Positions 52,651 through 62,929 of a stretch of 64,000 nt of DNA are shown here, piece by piece (the stretch's first letter is position 1; the number at the start of each line of letters is the position of its first letter). Position numbers and translations under genes: made by a program. Source of the DNA: Holacanthus passer (lineage: Eukaryota > Chordata > Actinopteri > Pomacanthidae); assembly GCA_025331565.1 (NCBI GenBank), contig JAFREQ010000011.1:11304001-11368000 (forward strand). Direction: 5' to 3'. Below the pieces are notes generated by a model. The model had not been told where the DNA came from, did not search any database, and saw nothing but the letters and a program-made list of their open reading frames with translations.

Positions 52651-53542
52651 CTCATCTGCAAACACACCTCTGCAGGAGATGCAGAGAAAAAACCCTCATG
52701 AATTAGAGCTTAGACCAACAAAATATAGTGGGTTTATTATTATTTTAATAGTTTATGATGTTTGTACAAAGTTGTGGAATTATGACTGGGAGGGTGAAAT
52801 AGTTTCCTCTTCATGCTCAACTTAATTAACTGATATTGGAAATTAGCTCAGTATAATGGCAGGAGACCCACCAGGAACAGTTTTGTGGACAAATGAGGAT
52901 TTCTTTGAATCTCAGCTCGACTTCAAATTCATTTCACTTCATGTATTTTGTTGAACTTGGTGAAATATCTCAGTTGCAGTTAATTGAAGTTTGTTTTCTC
53001 TTTAAGCCTAAATCTTTGTAAATGTGTGTCTCTGCCCATGATTTAATCTACTCATGGTTTATATTCATGTCAAATCTGCTGATTACTTCATTGATTAATC
53101 ATTTAGTCTACAAAATATCAGACTACATGGAGAACAACAGGACAAAAAATATAATAAAAAAAAATACAATTTCCCAAAACCCAATATCTTGTTTTTGCTG
53201 ACCAACAATTCAAAGATTTTTTTTTCTGAAAAAAATATTTAGGCAATTCATTTTCTGTCCATTGACTAAATGATTAATCAACTAATTGTGATGCATGTGA
53301 GTGTGCAAGTAAACCTTGTGAAAATATAAGTATGACATGTTTTTATTTTCTCTTGCACGTTGTTTTAAAGTCACATTGCAAAAATAAAATCCAAACCTTA
53401 GATCTCCCTGTTTTGGCTGCATGTGATGTTATTAGTTTAGTAAAAGCTGGTTCTACTGGTGGCTCATTGTGAATCACTGAATCAGAGTGTAAATAAATAC
53501 ATAAATGTAAATGGGATAATCTGCAGCCTAATTGGGCTTTAA

Positions 53543-53551
53543 GCCTGTGGC
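53543..53551. promoter_or_regulatory. AP-2 (TFAP2) type site
   Basis: GCCTGTGGC fits the palindromic AP-2 consensus GCCNNNGGC, about 1 kb upstream of the inferred inka1 start. The Inka (Inca) gene was first described as an AP-2 target in neural crest, which makes the position plausible, but such a match is expected by chance every few kilobases. Confidence 0.3.
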
Positions 53552-54789
53552 CCTGACAGTCACTTGGCACTCGACTCTCCATTCACACCATTCACCGATG
53601 GATGTGTATGCAAATCTGATGGGCTGAGAGGAATGCATCTGTTCATCACGGATGGGAGGGGGGTTGATCCAGATCTGATTGCCTGCTGTTCAAGTGCAGA
53701 TTTTTCTCCACAGCAAGTCCAACACTGTCACATAGGTGCTGGTGGCATGTCCCAACCTGCTTGACTGACTTGTCCTTAACATATATGTAAAGTATAAAAC
53801 ATCCTTTAACATAATGAGAGAATGATTCACTTGATCACATTAAAAATCTCCCAATCCAAGGTTCATCTATAAAATCTATACGTCCATGACACGCTGTCCC
53901 TAAATTGCTCCTTGATGCCTAATGCTCACATCCTTGCACATATTTTCACGTAAAGCTTCAGTAGAAAACTAACCTTAGAGTATAAAACCAGTCATTTGAC
54001 AGGGTGCAGGAGAACTCCAGGTTTTCACTCATACCAACATTATGTTTCTAAAAAAAAAAAAAATCTCCACTAAAAGCCCTCCATTCTACCATCCACCATC
54101 CCATACACACACTGTGCATTAAGTAATTACACAAGGCTGCTAATGGAAATGTGATTATTTCAATTTTCAGCACAGGCCGACCTTTAATTCTCTGCTTTTC
54201 CAAAAGCCTAATGGATGTAATTATTCTATGAGTTGGTGCTTCAACACGAGCGATGCCCATTAAATAGTTTACTCTCCTTCTTTATGGTGCTGATTTTATA
54301 ATGGTGCTGATGTTTGGTTAGCAGTTTTCTCTTGACATTACAGTCATAAATATTGAAGTGGTGATGCTCCTTAAGGCTGAGCTCTCAGGTAACCAAGTCT
54401 GAGGCACGAAGCACAATCCTACATCACCAAGTCCAGTCTTAGTGTTTTGTTCTGTCATGTTCAGCCTTCGAGGTCCAACATTGTCAAGATGTTTATTTCT
54501 TGTAGCCATGACTCATAGTTTGAATGCAAGCAGCAACAGATTTATCCAGGCCAACGTTTCAACAGAAAATATCTGCTTCTAATCTGTCAGCATGCTGCAA
54601 ACTCTTTGTGAGCTTTAAAATATTTACATTTTAAACTTTACCCAAATTGAACAAAACAGAACACAAGGGGACATTTTTAAACTGCTGGGTACACAAACAC
54701 TGAAATGTTATACTTGTGGGCTTTTAACCAGATGTTTGGTGCCTCTGAGATGTTGGACTGATTCAGACAGTGTGTCTGATGTAGAGCTG

Positions 54790-54804
54790 CAGCGCCCTCT
54801 GGAG
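54790..54804 (-). promoter_or_regulatory. CTCF-like motif (partial)
   Basis: On the minus strand the core AGAGGGCGCT matches the last ten positions of CCASYAGRKGGCRSY, but the first five (TCTCC) match at only three. Confidence 0.3.
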
Positions 54805-54950
54805 AAACTTCTGCTGAAGGGTTCACAAAACTGCTTTCAATTAAATCAGGAGCTGTTTTTTCCTCACTTTTTTATTTGCATGATGGTAGTAGTGGTTTTT
54901 TATGCCCACTGATGTTCTTATTTTTTTTGGAGGAATCATTTGCAAAAATA

Positions 54951-56294
54951 ATTGCATAAATATTCACCCCCTTCAGGTCAGTATTTAGTATATGCACCTT
55001 TGGCTACAATCACAGCACTGAGTCTGTGTGGATATGTCTCAATGAGGCTGGACACTGTAATTCTTCTCCATTCTTCCCTGTAAAACAGCTCAAGCTCTGT
55101 CAGGTTGATCGGGGATCGGGCGTGAACAGCTCTTTTCAAGTCCAGCCACAAATTCTCAATTGGCTTGAGATCTGGGCTTTGACTTGGCCGCTCCAGAACA
55201 TTCACCTCGTTGTCTTTGAACCATTTCTGTGGAGCTTTTGCTGGATGCTTGGGGTCGTTATCTTGCTGGAAAATAAATCTTCTCCCAAGTCTCAGCTCTC
55301 TTGCAGACTGAGTCAGATTATCATCCAGGATTTGTCAGTATTTTTCCAGCATTCATGTTCCCCTCTACCTTTACAAGCCTTCCAGGGCCTGCTGCTGAGA
55401 AGCATCCCCAGAGCCTCATGCTGCCACCACCACGCTTCACGGCGGAGATGGTCTGTTTGTGGTCATGTGCAGTGTTTGGCATCTTGTCTGATGGCCAAAA
55501 AGCTCAATCTTTGTCTCATCAGACCAAAGAACCTTCTTCCAAGCGAGATTTCATATGACCTTTTTTCCAACAGTGGCTGTCTCTTTGCCACCCTCCCACA
55601 CAGCTTCAACTGGTGAAGAACCCGGGCAACAGTCGTTGTATGTCCAGTCTCCCCCATCTGAGCCACTGAAGCTTTGAACTCCTTCAGAGTCGTCATAGGT
55701 GTTTTGGTGGCCTCCCTCACCAGTCTTCTTTTGTGAGGACGGCCAGCTCTAGGCAGATTCAAACAAGTGCCACACTCCTTCCATTTCTAAATGATGGATT
55801 TAACCGAATAGTGAGTCCAGTGGTTGGAAAGGTTGGAAATCTTTTTGTAGCCTTCCCCTGACTTATGCTTTTCAATGATCTTTTTCTCTGAGTTGCTTGG
55901 AGCGTTCTTTTGTCTTCATGTGCAATTGTAGCAGGATACTGATGAACCAGAGACTGGAGCTCCCAGACACAGGTGTTTTTAGACTACAATCACTTGACAC
56001 ACACCAGCTGCACTCAGGTGATCTCCATTTCACTAATTGTGACACTGCTGGCTCTGTTGAATTAGGTCAGTCATTTTAAAGGGGGTGAATATTTATGCAA
56101 ACACTTATTTTACACTGTATATTTTAATTAACTGACATTAGATTGTAAAAATGTGTTTTCACTTTGACATTAAAGAGTTGCTTTTACCAAATTCTTGTCA
56201 AAAAAAAGCCAAATTATATTGACCATGATTTCATGTATAATAGCAACAATAGGGTGAAACATCCAAGGCGGGTGAGTACTTTTTAGGCGTTGTA
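54951..56294 (-). mobile_element. Tc1/mariner-like transposon, truncated
   Basis: The right end has the two-part inverted/direct repeat typical of Tc1-like elements: an outer copy GGCGGGTGAGTACTTTTTAGG near 56268-56288 ending GTTGTA at a TA site, and an inner copy GGGGGTGAATATTTATGCAA at 56081-56100. The left side has only the inner copy, TTGCATAAATATTCACCCCC at 54952-54971; the outer left repeat and about 200 bp are missing. Inside, a decayed transposase runs on the minus strand. Without both ends and with a broken transposase it cannot move by itself. Confidence 0.9.
54978..55919 (-). pseudogene. Tc1-like transposase remnant
   Basis: A Tc1/mariner transposase cuts and pastes the element through a DDE catalytic domain after N-terminal helix-turn-helix DNA binding. 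Here the N-terminus starts at an ATG at 55917-55919 (MKTKERSKQL) and meets an in-frame TAG near 55786. The second helix-turn-helix region is recognisable at about 55463-55762 (LPRAGRPHKRRLVREATKTP, then TVARVLHQLKLCGRVAKR). The C-terminal DDE part is readable at 54978-55205 (PSQSPDLKPIENLW and the ending GAYTKY). The middle is split between frames. At least one stop and several frameshifts make it inactive; the gene is a fossil. Confidence 0.92.
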
Positions 56295-57690
56295 GTTCAC
56301 CGTTGATCTGTCTCAGTAGGAGTATTACTGTTCTGGAGGGCGTCTGCAGAAGATTGGCAGGATCAGTCCAGGGGAGGGCGGGTGCACTGGGAGTCATTAA
56401 GCTAATTCAAGCATCATTAATTAGCCCTCTTATCTGTGTGAAATAGATTACACCATGAACAGCCTCTCACTTGGTTTATGTGCTTCTGAAACCAGACATG
56501 ACAGGTTGAAGCATCTCTGTAAAGAGTTTAAACCTGGGAGGGAGTCAGTTATATCTACTGTTGTCCTGAGACAGATATTGTGATTAATAATGAAAAGGCA
56601 GTTAATAGTTTTAATAATATGCTCCAGCTCAGAGACAGACAAGTGCAGGTAAAGACAACATTCAGGTCTGCATGTGGAAAATCATTTGGACACCAGATCT
56701 CAGTGGAGAATCTTTTGTCCTTGTTGTGTCATTTTAAGTGAATCGCTAATTGGTTGTGTTTACTAAGTAGAAAAAAACTGAGCTGAATGAGACCAAGCAA
56801 GTCTAAATCAGTACAACGATATTACAATATTTTTCTGATTAAAAAAATTGATGCCATGCACTTCAAGTATCCACTAGATGGCGCTGTCTGACAGTTTATA
56901 GACATGTCTCCAGTAGGAAGGTGTGGTAAGAGGGACCTGTGTGTGTGCTGGCTGCTTGAAACTGGATAATTACTACACCAAGTATTGAAAAAGGGAGGCC
57001 AGGAATATCAGAAATGTGTGTGTAAAGCAACTTTAGATTTTGAAAACAACAAATTAAAATTTGTTAAAAACATAATTTCTTAATATAACACAATGAGGAG
57101 TTTTGCTGCTTACTGGCACATTACTGGGTCTTTTAACGGTTACTGTTCCACTTCATTTCAACATTTAACCCTATTAGTACACTACAGCTGTTCAGCTAAA
57201 GCTACGCAGTCCAACTTTAAGCCTAAAATGAACATGAACAAACTTGGTTACTCTGCAGTTTCAGTGTTGTCTTACTGTTTCAGCTCAACCACCAGTCAGC
57301 ACTGACTGCTTTAATGGAATAAAGGTGTTTCACATGAGGAGCCCATTTCACTGTACTTACCCTGATCACTCCAACCCATGTGCAACTTACATAAAAAGTT
57401 GTTTATTTCATTATAGCAACCAAACACAACAGCAGCTTATTTCTTGTTTGTTTCTTCTGTTCTGGTTGAGGATGTGATGACTGAAATCGTTGCTGCTCCA
57501 GTAAAAACCAGCTCCGTCCTGCATGATCGAAACTGTCCACCATTATAACATCCATATACTGATGTGCTTGTGCTTGTGTTCATGTTTGTAATCTAACCCA
57601 CCTGTGTAACAACAGTACAATCAGACGGCAAAAAAATTAAACAATAGTGCAATAAAACATAAAGGCAACAAAATGGAGAGGAAAAACAAT
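56295..57690. other. Intergenic stretch between gnai2 and the Tc1 remnant
   Basis: No coding exon is recognised. The small plus-strand frames have no domain. The notable site is a full CTCF consensus match at 56871-56885. Confidence 0.6.
56871..56885 (+). promoter_or_regulatory. CTCF motif, full consensus match
   Basis: CCACTAGATGGCGCT fits all 15 positions of the vertebrate CTCF core consensus CCASYAGRKGGCRSY. It lies in the gnai2-inka1 intergenic region and points towards gnai2, which would suit an insulator between the two genes. Occupancy is not shown by sequence. Confidence 0.6.
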
Positions 57691-57715
57691 GTGCAAGAGT
57701 CAGGTGATCTCTAAT

Positions 57716-57721
57716 TTTATT
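57716..57721 (-). terminator. gnai2: Candidate distal polyadenylation signal of gnai2
   Basis: AATAAA on the minus strand, about 1.05 kb beyond the stop codon; an alternative AATAAA lies at 58079-58084. Confidence 0.4.
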
Positions 57722-58203
57722 TAAATTAAATCATATAGGACTTTTAAAGCATTTTAATATTTACCAAAAACACTAACCTTTTTCTGAATTAGATTTTCGT
57801 CTCTCATTAATAATCACTATATATTCATAGGTGCTAGGCAGAAAATGGAAGAAAAATATAGGCGCACAGTAGGTCAAACAGTACTGAAAGCATATCTAGG
57901 AATTGGTTGTAAACAGAAGTCAAGGCACAAACATACTGCAACAGACATGGAAATGGTACTATAAAAAGTGAGAGAATGTTAGGTACACACATACTTTAAA
58001 TATCAGTTAGAATTTTGCCATAATTTCCCCCTGCACGTGAAGCTTTTTTTTTTTTTCCCTTTTCAACATTTTAATATTTTTATTTTCATTTTGTAGGAAT
58101 GTTAGATAATTTGTGCGGATTATAGAGCTAATATTTGCCATGATGAGTCATGCAGAACAATATACGGTTTGGCTATGAATGATGAACTTATGTAAACATT
58201 ATT

Positions 58204-58225
58204 AAAAAAAAAAAAAAAAAAAAAA
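58204..58225. repeat. Homopolymer A tract (22 A)
   Basis: Uninterrupted run of 22 A on the plus strand inside the inferred gnai2 3' UTR. Confidence 0.97.
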
Positions 58226-58763
58226 GCACTTTCCTTAATCGATCATATTTTTATGTCCATGCCTGTGCTTCATCTCTTAAAAAATAAGCTTCATGTGATT
58301 AAAAGTTTAATAATTTGCACATCAGAATTTCTAAAAGTAAAATGAATGCATTTATATAAAAAACGTTTCCTTTGCCTCCTCTAGTAATTGAAAATAAAGA
58401 AGAAGAAAAAAAGAACAAAATACAATAATAAATGTTGATTTTTGTGGTCATAGCCCAAAGAGTTAACAATACGAGTGACTGGATCAGCAATCGTTGAAAT
58501 TCCACAAGGCTCGTCAGGTTTTCAGTCTCTTAGGTGTCTTTATAAAAAGCAGATCAAAGCAGAAATCGTGGTTGGCCAGTGCAGTCATTCATGATGTGTG
58601 TATATTCCCCTCTTTATGGTCACCAGAACTGTTCAAGTAATCTAATAAAGCACAAAAACACACAAATCAGTCACATCAAACTGGCTTCATTTTGGGACTT
58701 GAGCTGAATCACTTTCTGAATCACTCAGTCTGAACTCACCTTGACTCTTCCTCAGACATGTTC

Positions 58764-58954
58764 TTAGAAGAGGCCACAGTCCTTCAGGTTGTTCTTGATG
58801 ATGACGTCAGTGACGGCGTCGAACACAAACTGCACGTTCTTGGTGTCGGTGGCGCAGGTGAAGTGGGTGTAGATTTCCTTGGAGTCCTTCTTCTTGTTCA
58901 GATCCTCAAATTTGGTCTGGATGTAAGCCTGGGCCTCCTCGTACTTGTTAGGGC
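58764..58954 (-). CDS. gnai2: gnai2 exon 8 (last coding exon)
   Basis: The acceptor is CCATCAG|GCCCTAAC; the first two bases complete the Gly codon split with exon 7. It encodes residues 294-355, including the TCAT guanine-contact motif, the alpha-5 helix (FVFDAVTDVIIKNN) that contacts receptors, and the terminal CGLF with the ADP-ribosylated Cys352. It ends with TAA at 58764-58766. Confidence 0.97.
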
Positions 58955-61900
58955 CTGATGGACAGAGAGTGTTGGGGAGAGTTAGGAGAGCTTGTGAAAG
59001 AGTCTGCTGAGAGAATCACACAGTTTCTGATGCAGCTCGTTTCAGCTGTTCCCTGAACGATAAGTGTGTTTTTCTTCGTAATGTTCAACTCGTCTCGCCA
59101 GATTTTTCTGGGCCCCAGTTTTTGCTTCTCTTGTTTTACTATTACAGTACCACTGTCCCACAGATGAACATTTGTTTCTCTTGAGAATAACAAGCCAGTT
59201 ATGTTTGAAAAAAACAGAAACACTTACTGCTGTTCTGAATGTGTTTTCCAGAATCGTCAAAGATCCTTCTAGCCTTCTGGATGAAATGATTTTATTTCAT
59301 CTCGCTAGTTTCTTAATCCAAACAAAAGATGGCAGCTCAAAATGACATATGTCTTTGTATAATTTAGACAATCTGGACACATATTTTGACTTAACTTTGT
59401 ATTATTTTACATTGTCAGGCTAAGTTAATGTTTTTCTTGTGATGCACAAAAAACAAATGCAAATAAAGCAATGGTTAAAAAAAATGTGTTTATCTTGTTG
59501 CAAGCTGAATAGTTTTCCATCCAGATGGTTAAAAGAGTCTTTAAGGATTTTAGAAATATTTCCAGAACAGCAGTAAAGTGTTGTTAGACAAACGTATGGG
59601 GCTTTCAAAGATTGCTGTGTCATCTTTTTTTCCAGAGAAACAGTTGCTTATCTCTGTGACTTGAATGTAATGGTAATACATAACAGGCAGAATTTTTTTT
59701 TTTTTTTCAAGTTTTATGATTCAGTTACAGGAACCAAGAAATCCAACTTTGAAACAAGTGGAAGTATCACACCCCACTGACAGAACATTTACTTGTTTTA
59801 AAGATTTGGCTGATTAGGCCGAATTTTTCATTGTTATTAATCAAGTGGTTGTAAAAACTAAAAAGCAACACAAAGTGAAGATTTGTCTACATGTAGCTAG
59901 GTCTTGTGTTTGTATGGAGTCATTCGGACTGTACCAGTGTACTCAGGGAAGCAGATGGTCAGGGGGCTGTGGGCGATCTTCTCCTCAAACAGGTCCTTCT
60001 TGTTGAGGAACAGGATGATGGACGTCTCTGTGAACCACTTGTTGTTGCAGATGGAGTCAAACAGCTTCATGCTCTCGTGCATCCGGTTCTGGGTGGGACG
60101 GACACAAATGTGGAAATAAAGAGATTACTAGAGAGCACAACTGGTGCACATAAAGGAAGTGAGTTCACTGAAAACTTCAACCCCCTCCCCCTTATTGAAA
60201 TCACCCTGGGGCTGCAAAGGAGTAGAACCTCACTCACCATCTCCTCATCCTCAGCCAGGACCAGGTCGTAAGCACTCATGGCTACACAGAAGATAATAGC
60301 CGTGACTCCCTCGAAGCAGTGGATCCACTTCTTCCTCTCTGACCTCTGGCCTCCAACATCAAACATCCTGCACAGAGACACTCAGTGTAAACATACTGGT
60401 TTTTTAATAAGAGAGAGTGGATGGGACTGGGAGCAGGAGAAACAACACTTTCCACACTGACAGACAAGCAAAGCAGCTTCAAGGTCTCCCTGTGGAGAAG
60501 TGTGAGCTCTCTCCTCTCTGCAGTGAGTACATCTCTGCTTCTTCCTCTCTTCAGGGCAGGGCGTTTCGCTGCACAGGCCTTGTCATTTTCCTGGCATTCG
60601 TTGGCATTATATTTCAGCGCAGTCTGCTCCAGTGAAAACCCTGCTCACTCTCTGGGCTCAGTGGTTCAAACTGTCCCGACGGTGTACTTCAGCCACCGCA
60701 AAAAATTAAACAACGCTGCTATAAAACAGGCGGCCTTCAGACAGGTTGAGGCATGAGGCGGCGGCAGGTTTTTCACTCAGATCCTCCATGACTTATTCAT
60801 AAAGACGGACAGTAGCTGGATGGATGAGAGAGGACGGACGGTGCAGGACTGGAGAGTTTCTCCTTCTAATATTGAGGCAGCTTTTCAGCTGGCAGCTACC
60901 GCTTGTAGCATCCAGGAGTGACACAGTTTTGTCACGACACTTCATTTGTCCCGCTAAGCAGTTTTCACTTTGCAGAATTTGGTTCATTAGAGCAGAACTT
61001 TGACTCACACAGACAGCCCAGCTTTAGGCTGAGTAAGCAGAACTCATTATAACAGTGACACACTTTAGAGTGTTTACCTCAGCAGTGCGCTCATCTCCAG
61101 CTCTGCTTACACAAGCTCGATATATTGCAGCAGCACGGCATTGAAAAGGGGCTGCAGGTAAACATATGCCACTTGGATTTGATTTATGTCTCCCAATGAA
61201 AAATAGATTAAATTGAGATGTAAATATGAGACTTAAATATTACACATGGACACAAAACAGGCAGAGGAGCACACACACGCCTTTTCATTTCCACTGCCTT
61301 GATAAAGCAGCCAAACTCTGACTGAAAGTGGTTTTCGACATTACAAACAATTCCCTCTGTCGTTTATCATTTAGTAATGATAATGTCTCCATCAGATACC
61401 GGCATAATGTGTTTGTGTGTGGTTTGAAGGGTGATGACAATCTTCAGATTTCATTATCACAATGAGAAATATAGCCTTATCAGAAGACATGAACCCAATG
61501 ATACTTACACTGTAAAAACAAGACTGTTTCTGAGAAGTATGGCTGAAGACTGGCATTCAGAAAAACAAACTAATAAAGAGGCTAATAATGAGTTTGAATT
61601 CCAGAACACAGTTTTCACTATTATTATCATTATTATTATGTGTGATCCTGCTGTGATAACCCTGCAGTTACTGAAAACTCACACATATGCATATTGTTTG
61701 TGTGGGATAACAAAGAAGCTGCTTCCCCTCTTCTTTCTCTGTGTCTCAGTCCCCTTTGTGACAGTATCGAGTGGGACAAGTTGTTTGGGTTAAAGACATT
61801 TTGAGCTCGGCTGCTGAAATGAAACAGCAACTTCTCAACAACTAAAAATGTTTTCCTTTCTGTGAACTTCACTGACTTTCCAAAAAGGGGAAACATTGTG

Positions 61901-62358
61901 TGCTGGCAAACACGCCTAACACTTTTAGTACAAACATAAATGCATGACTCATGAGCAAACACATAGATTAATTGTCCTCAGTTGGCAAAATCCTCAGTGA
62001 ATGTCATTATTATCACAGTGAAATATTCAACAACAGTTAATTCTTTTTATGTATCTTTGATTGCTTTCACATTAAGTTTAGAGTCTGACTAGTATTTTAA
62101 AATAAAAGTGGTGCATAGAGAAAGTCTTGGATGAACTATGTGGTGACTTTACCTTTAACAATTTTAAAGTGTTTCACAACATGAGCTTCAGCAGTGGAGA
62201 AAAACTTGAGACAAAAAGTGAGATCTTACTTGAAGTGCAGGTCCTTGAAGGTGAAATGTGTCTCCACAATGCCGGTGGTCTTCACTCGGGTCCGCAGCAC
62301 ATCTTGCTGTGTGGGGATGTAATCTGGCTTGGCTATCCTCTCCAGGTCGTTTAGGTAG
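58764..62358 (-). CDS. gnai2: Inhibitory G-protein alpha-2 subunit, exons 5-8 (C-terminal 200 residues)
   Basis: Gi alpha subunits bind GTP when activated by receptors, inhibit adenylyl cyclase and release beta-gamma at the plasma membrane. Four exons join in frame to residues 155-355: 62230-62358, 60238-60367, 59935-60088 and 58764-58954. Visible motifs are the switch I Arg in VLRTRVKTTG (Arg179), DVGGQRSERKKW with the catalytic Gln205, the guanine-binding NKKD and TCAT motifs, and the C-terminus KNNLKDCGLF with the pertussis-toxin Cys at position -4. GNAI2 rather than GNAI1/3 is indicated by SAYDLVLAEDEEM, ICFPEYTG and NKYEEA. Substitution of Met for Leu before SAYD differs from the mammalian form. 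The GTP-binding P-loop exons lie beyond the right edge. Paralogue gnai2a versus gnai2b is not resolved. Confidence 0.95.
58955..59934 (-). other. gnai2: gnai2 intron 7
   Basis: 980-bp intron with consensus GT/AG ends. It includes a poly-T run at 59693-59707 on the plus strand. The 91-codon minus-strand frame that begins inside it is not coding: it runs across the splice boundary in a wrong frame. Confidence 0.85.
59935..60088 (-). CDS. gnai2: gnai2 exon 7
   Basis: 154 bp, the length conserved for this exon in GNAI genes. It starts after CCCACCCAG| with Asn-Arg-Met-His-Glu-Ser and ends G|GTACAG. It encodes residues 242-293 including NKWFTETSIILFLNKKDLFE, whose NKKD recognises the guanine base. 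Confidence 0.97.
60089..60237 (-). other. gnai2: gnai2 intron 6
   Basis: Short 149-bp intron with GTGAGTG donor and CCACCCAG acceptor. Confidence 0.95.
60238..60367 (-). CDS. gnai2: gnai2 exon 6
   Basis: 130 bp. It starts with the last base of the Lys198 codon after TGTGCAG| and ends ATG|GTGAGTG. It encodes the switch II region FDVGGQRSERKKWIHCFEGV, containing the GTP-hydrolysis Gln205, followed by TAIIFCVAMSAYDLVLAEDE. Confidence 0.97.
60368..62229 (-). other. gnai2: gnai2 intron 5
   Basis: 1,862-bp intron with GTAAG donor and TGTGCAG acceptor. A GC-richer patch at about 60.4-60.8 kb holds chance open frames on the plus strand. No gene or RNA is recognised inside. Confidence 0.9.
62230..62358 (-). 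CDS. gnai2: gnai2 exon 5
   Basis: 129 bp. It begins with the last base of the Tyr155 codon after TTCCTATCAG| and ends AA|GTAAG. It encodes YLNDLERIAKPDYIPTQQ followed by switch I with Arg179 and Thr182, then FTFKDLHF. The frame matches exon 6 exactly. Confidence 0.97.
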
Positions 62359-62675
62359 CTGATAGGAACACGGACAAAAACAATTTAAGCAAACAAATTG
62401 AGAGCTCACAGAGAGAAAGCTTTATGTTCAGGTAAGGTGTAAAGGAAGATCGTTTCAGGTCTCATCTGTTCCTTCACACAGATGAGAGAAGAACATGGCC
62501 TTATGGTGGTGCTTATGTTAAGGTCAGCAAAATAGGTTAAGCATGGGAAGGAATAGTTCTGGTAGCTGTAGTGTTAAATGTTCTTGGTCAACAATCACAG
62601 AATGATGTAGTGTGGTCAGAGAAGTAAAGACTAAATCCTGTCAAGGGACACTAAGATGCTTGTCTTTTCATATGT

Positions 62676-62676
<1 letters not shown>

Positions 62677-62710
<34 letters not shown>
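62677..62710. repeat. (CACG)n microsatellite
   Basis: Eight uninterrupted CACG units in gnai2 intron 4. It is CpG-rich and alternates purine and pyrimidine, a pattern compatible with Z-DNA. Confidence 0.95.
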
Positions 62711-62910
62711 CATAAATCTTCTGATACACTGTGATAAGAGACATCAAAAAGTGCAGACAGCCAGGACACTGCACCCAATTTTACGCCAAAATAATAAATA
62801 ATAAACTCCTTCTGTTTTCTTTTAGCTGGAAAGAAGCTCTGGCAGAAGGAAGCTTCAATTCAATGTGTTGACATAGTGCTTCTCCATATTTTGTATTGTT
62901 TTTAGAAAAA

Positions 62911-62929
62911 GTGTGTGTGTGTGTGTGTT
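62911..62929. repeat. (GT)n microsatellite
   Basis: About nine GT units followed by an interrupted GT tract. Confidence 0.9.

Larger units (their letters stand above)
52651..54950. other. inka1 upstream region, no gene
   Basis: No coding exon is seen. It has an AP-2-type site GCCTGTGGC at 53543-53551, and a repeat-free block at about 54100-54260 rich in homeodomain-type AATTA/TAATTA-like words that resembles an enhancer by eye only. A partial CTCF-like match lies at 54790-54804, just left of the Tc1 remnant. Confidence 0.45.
57691..58763 (-). other. gnai2: gnai2 3' UTR (inferred extent)
   Basis: From the stop codon the minus strand continues without further coding sequence into AT-rich DNA. 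Candidate AATAAA signals lie at 58079-58084 (3' UTR about 0.7 kb) and 57716-57721 (about 1.05 kb); an ATTAAA lies at 58306-58311. Which is used cannot be decided here. A 22-base A-run on the plus strand (58204-58225) would be a U-run in the transcript. Confidence 0.55.
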
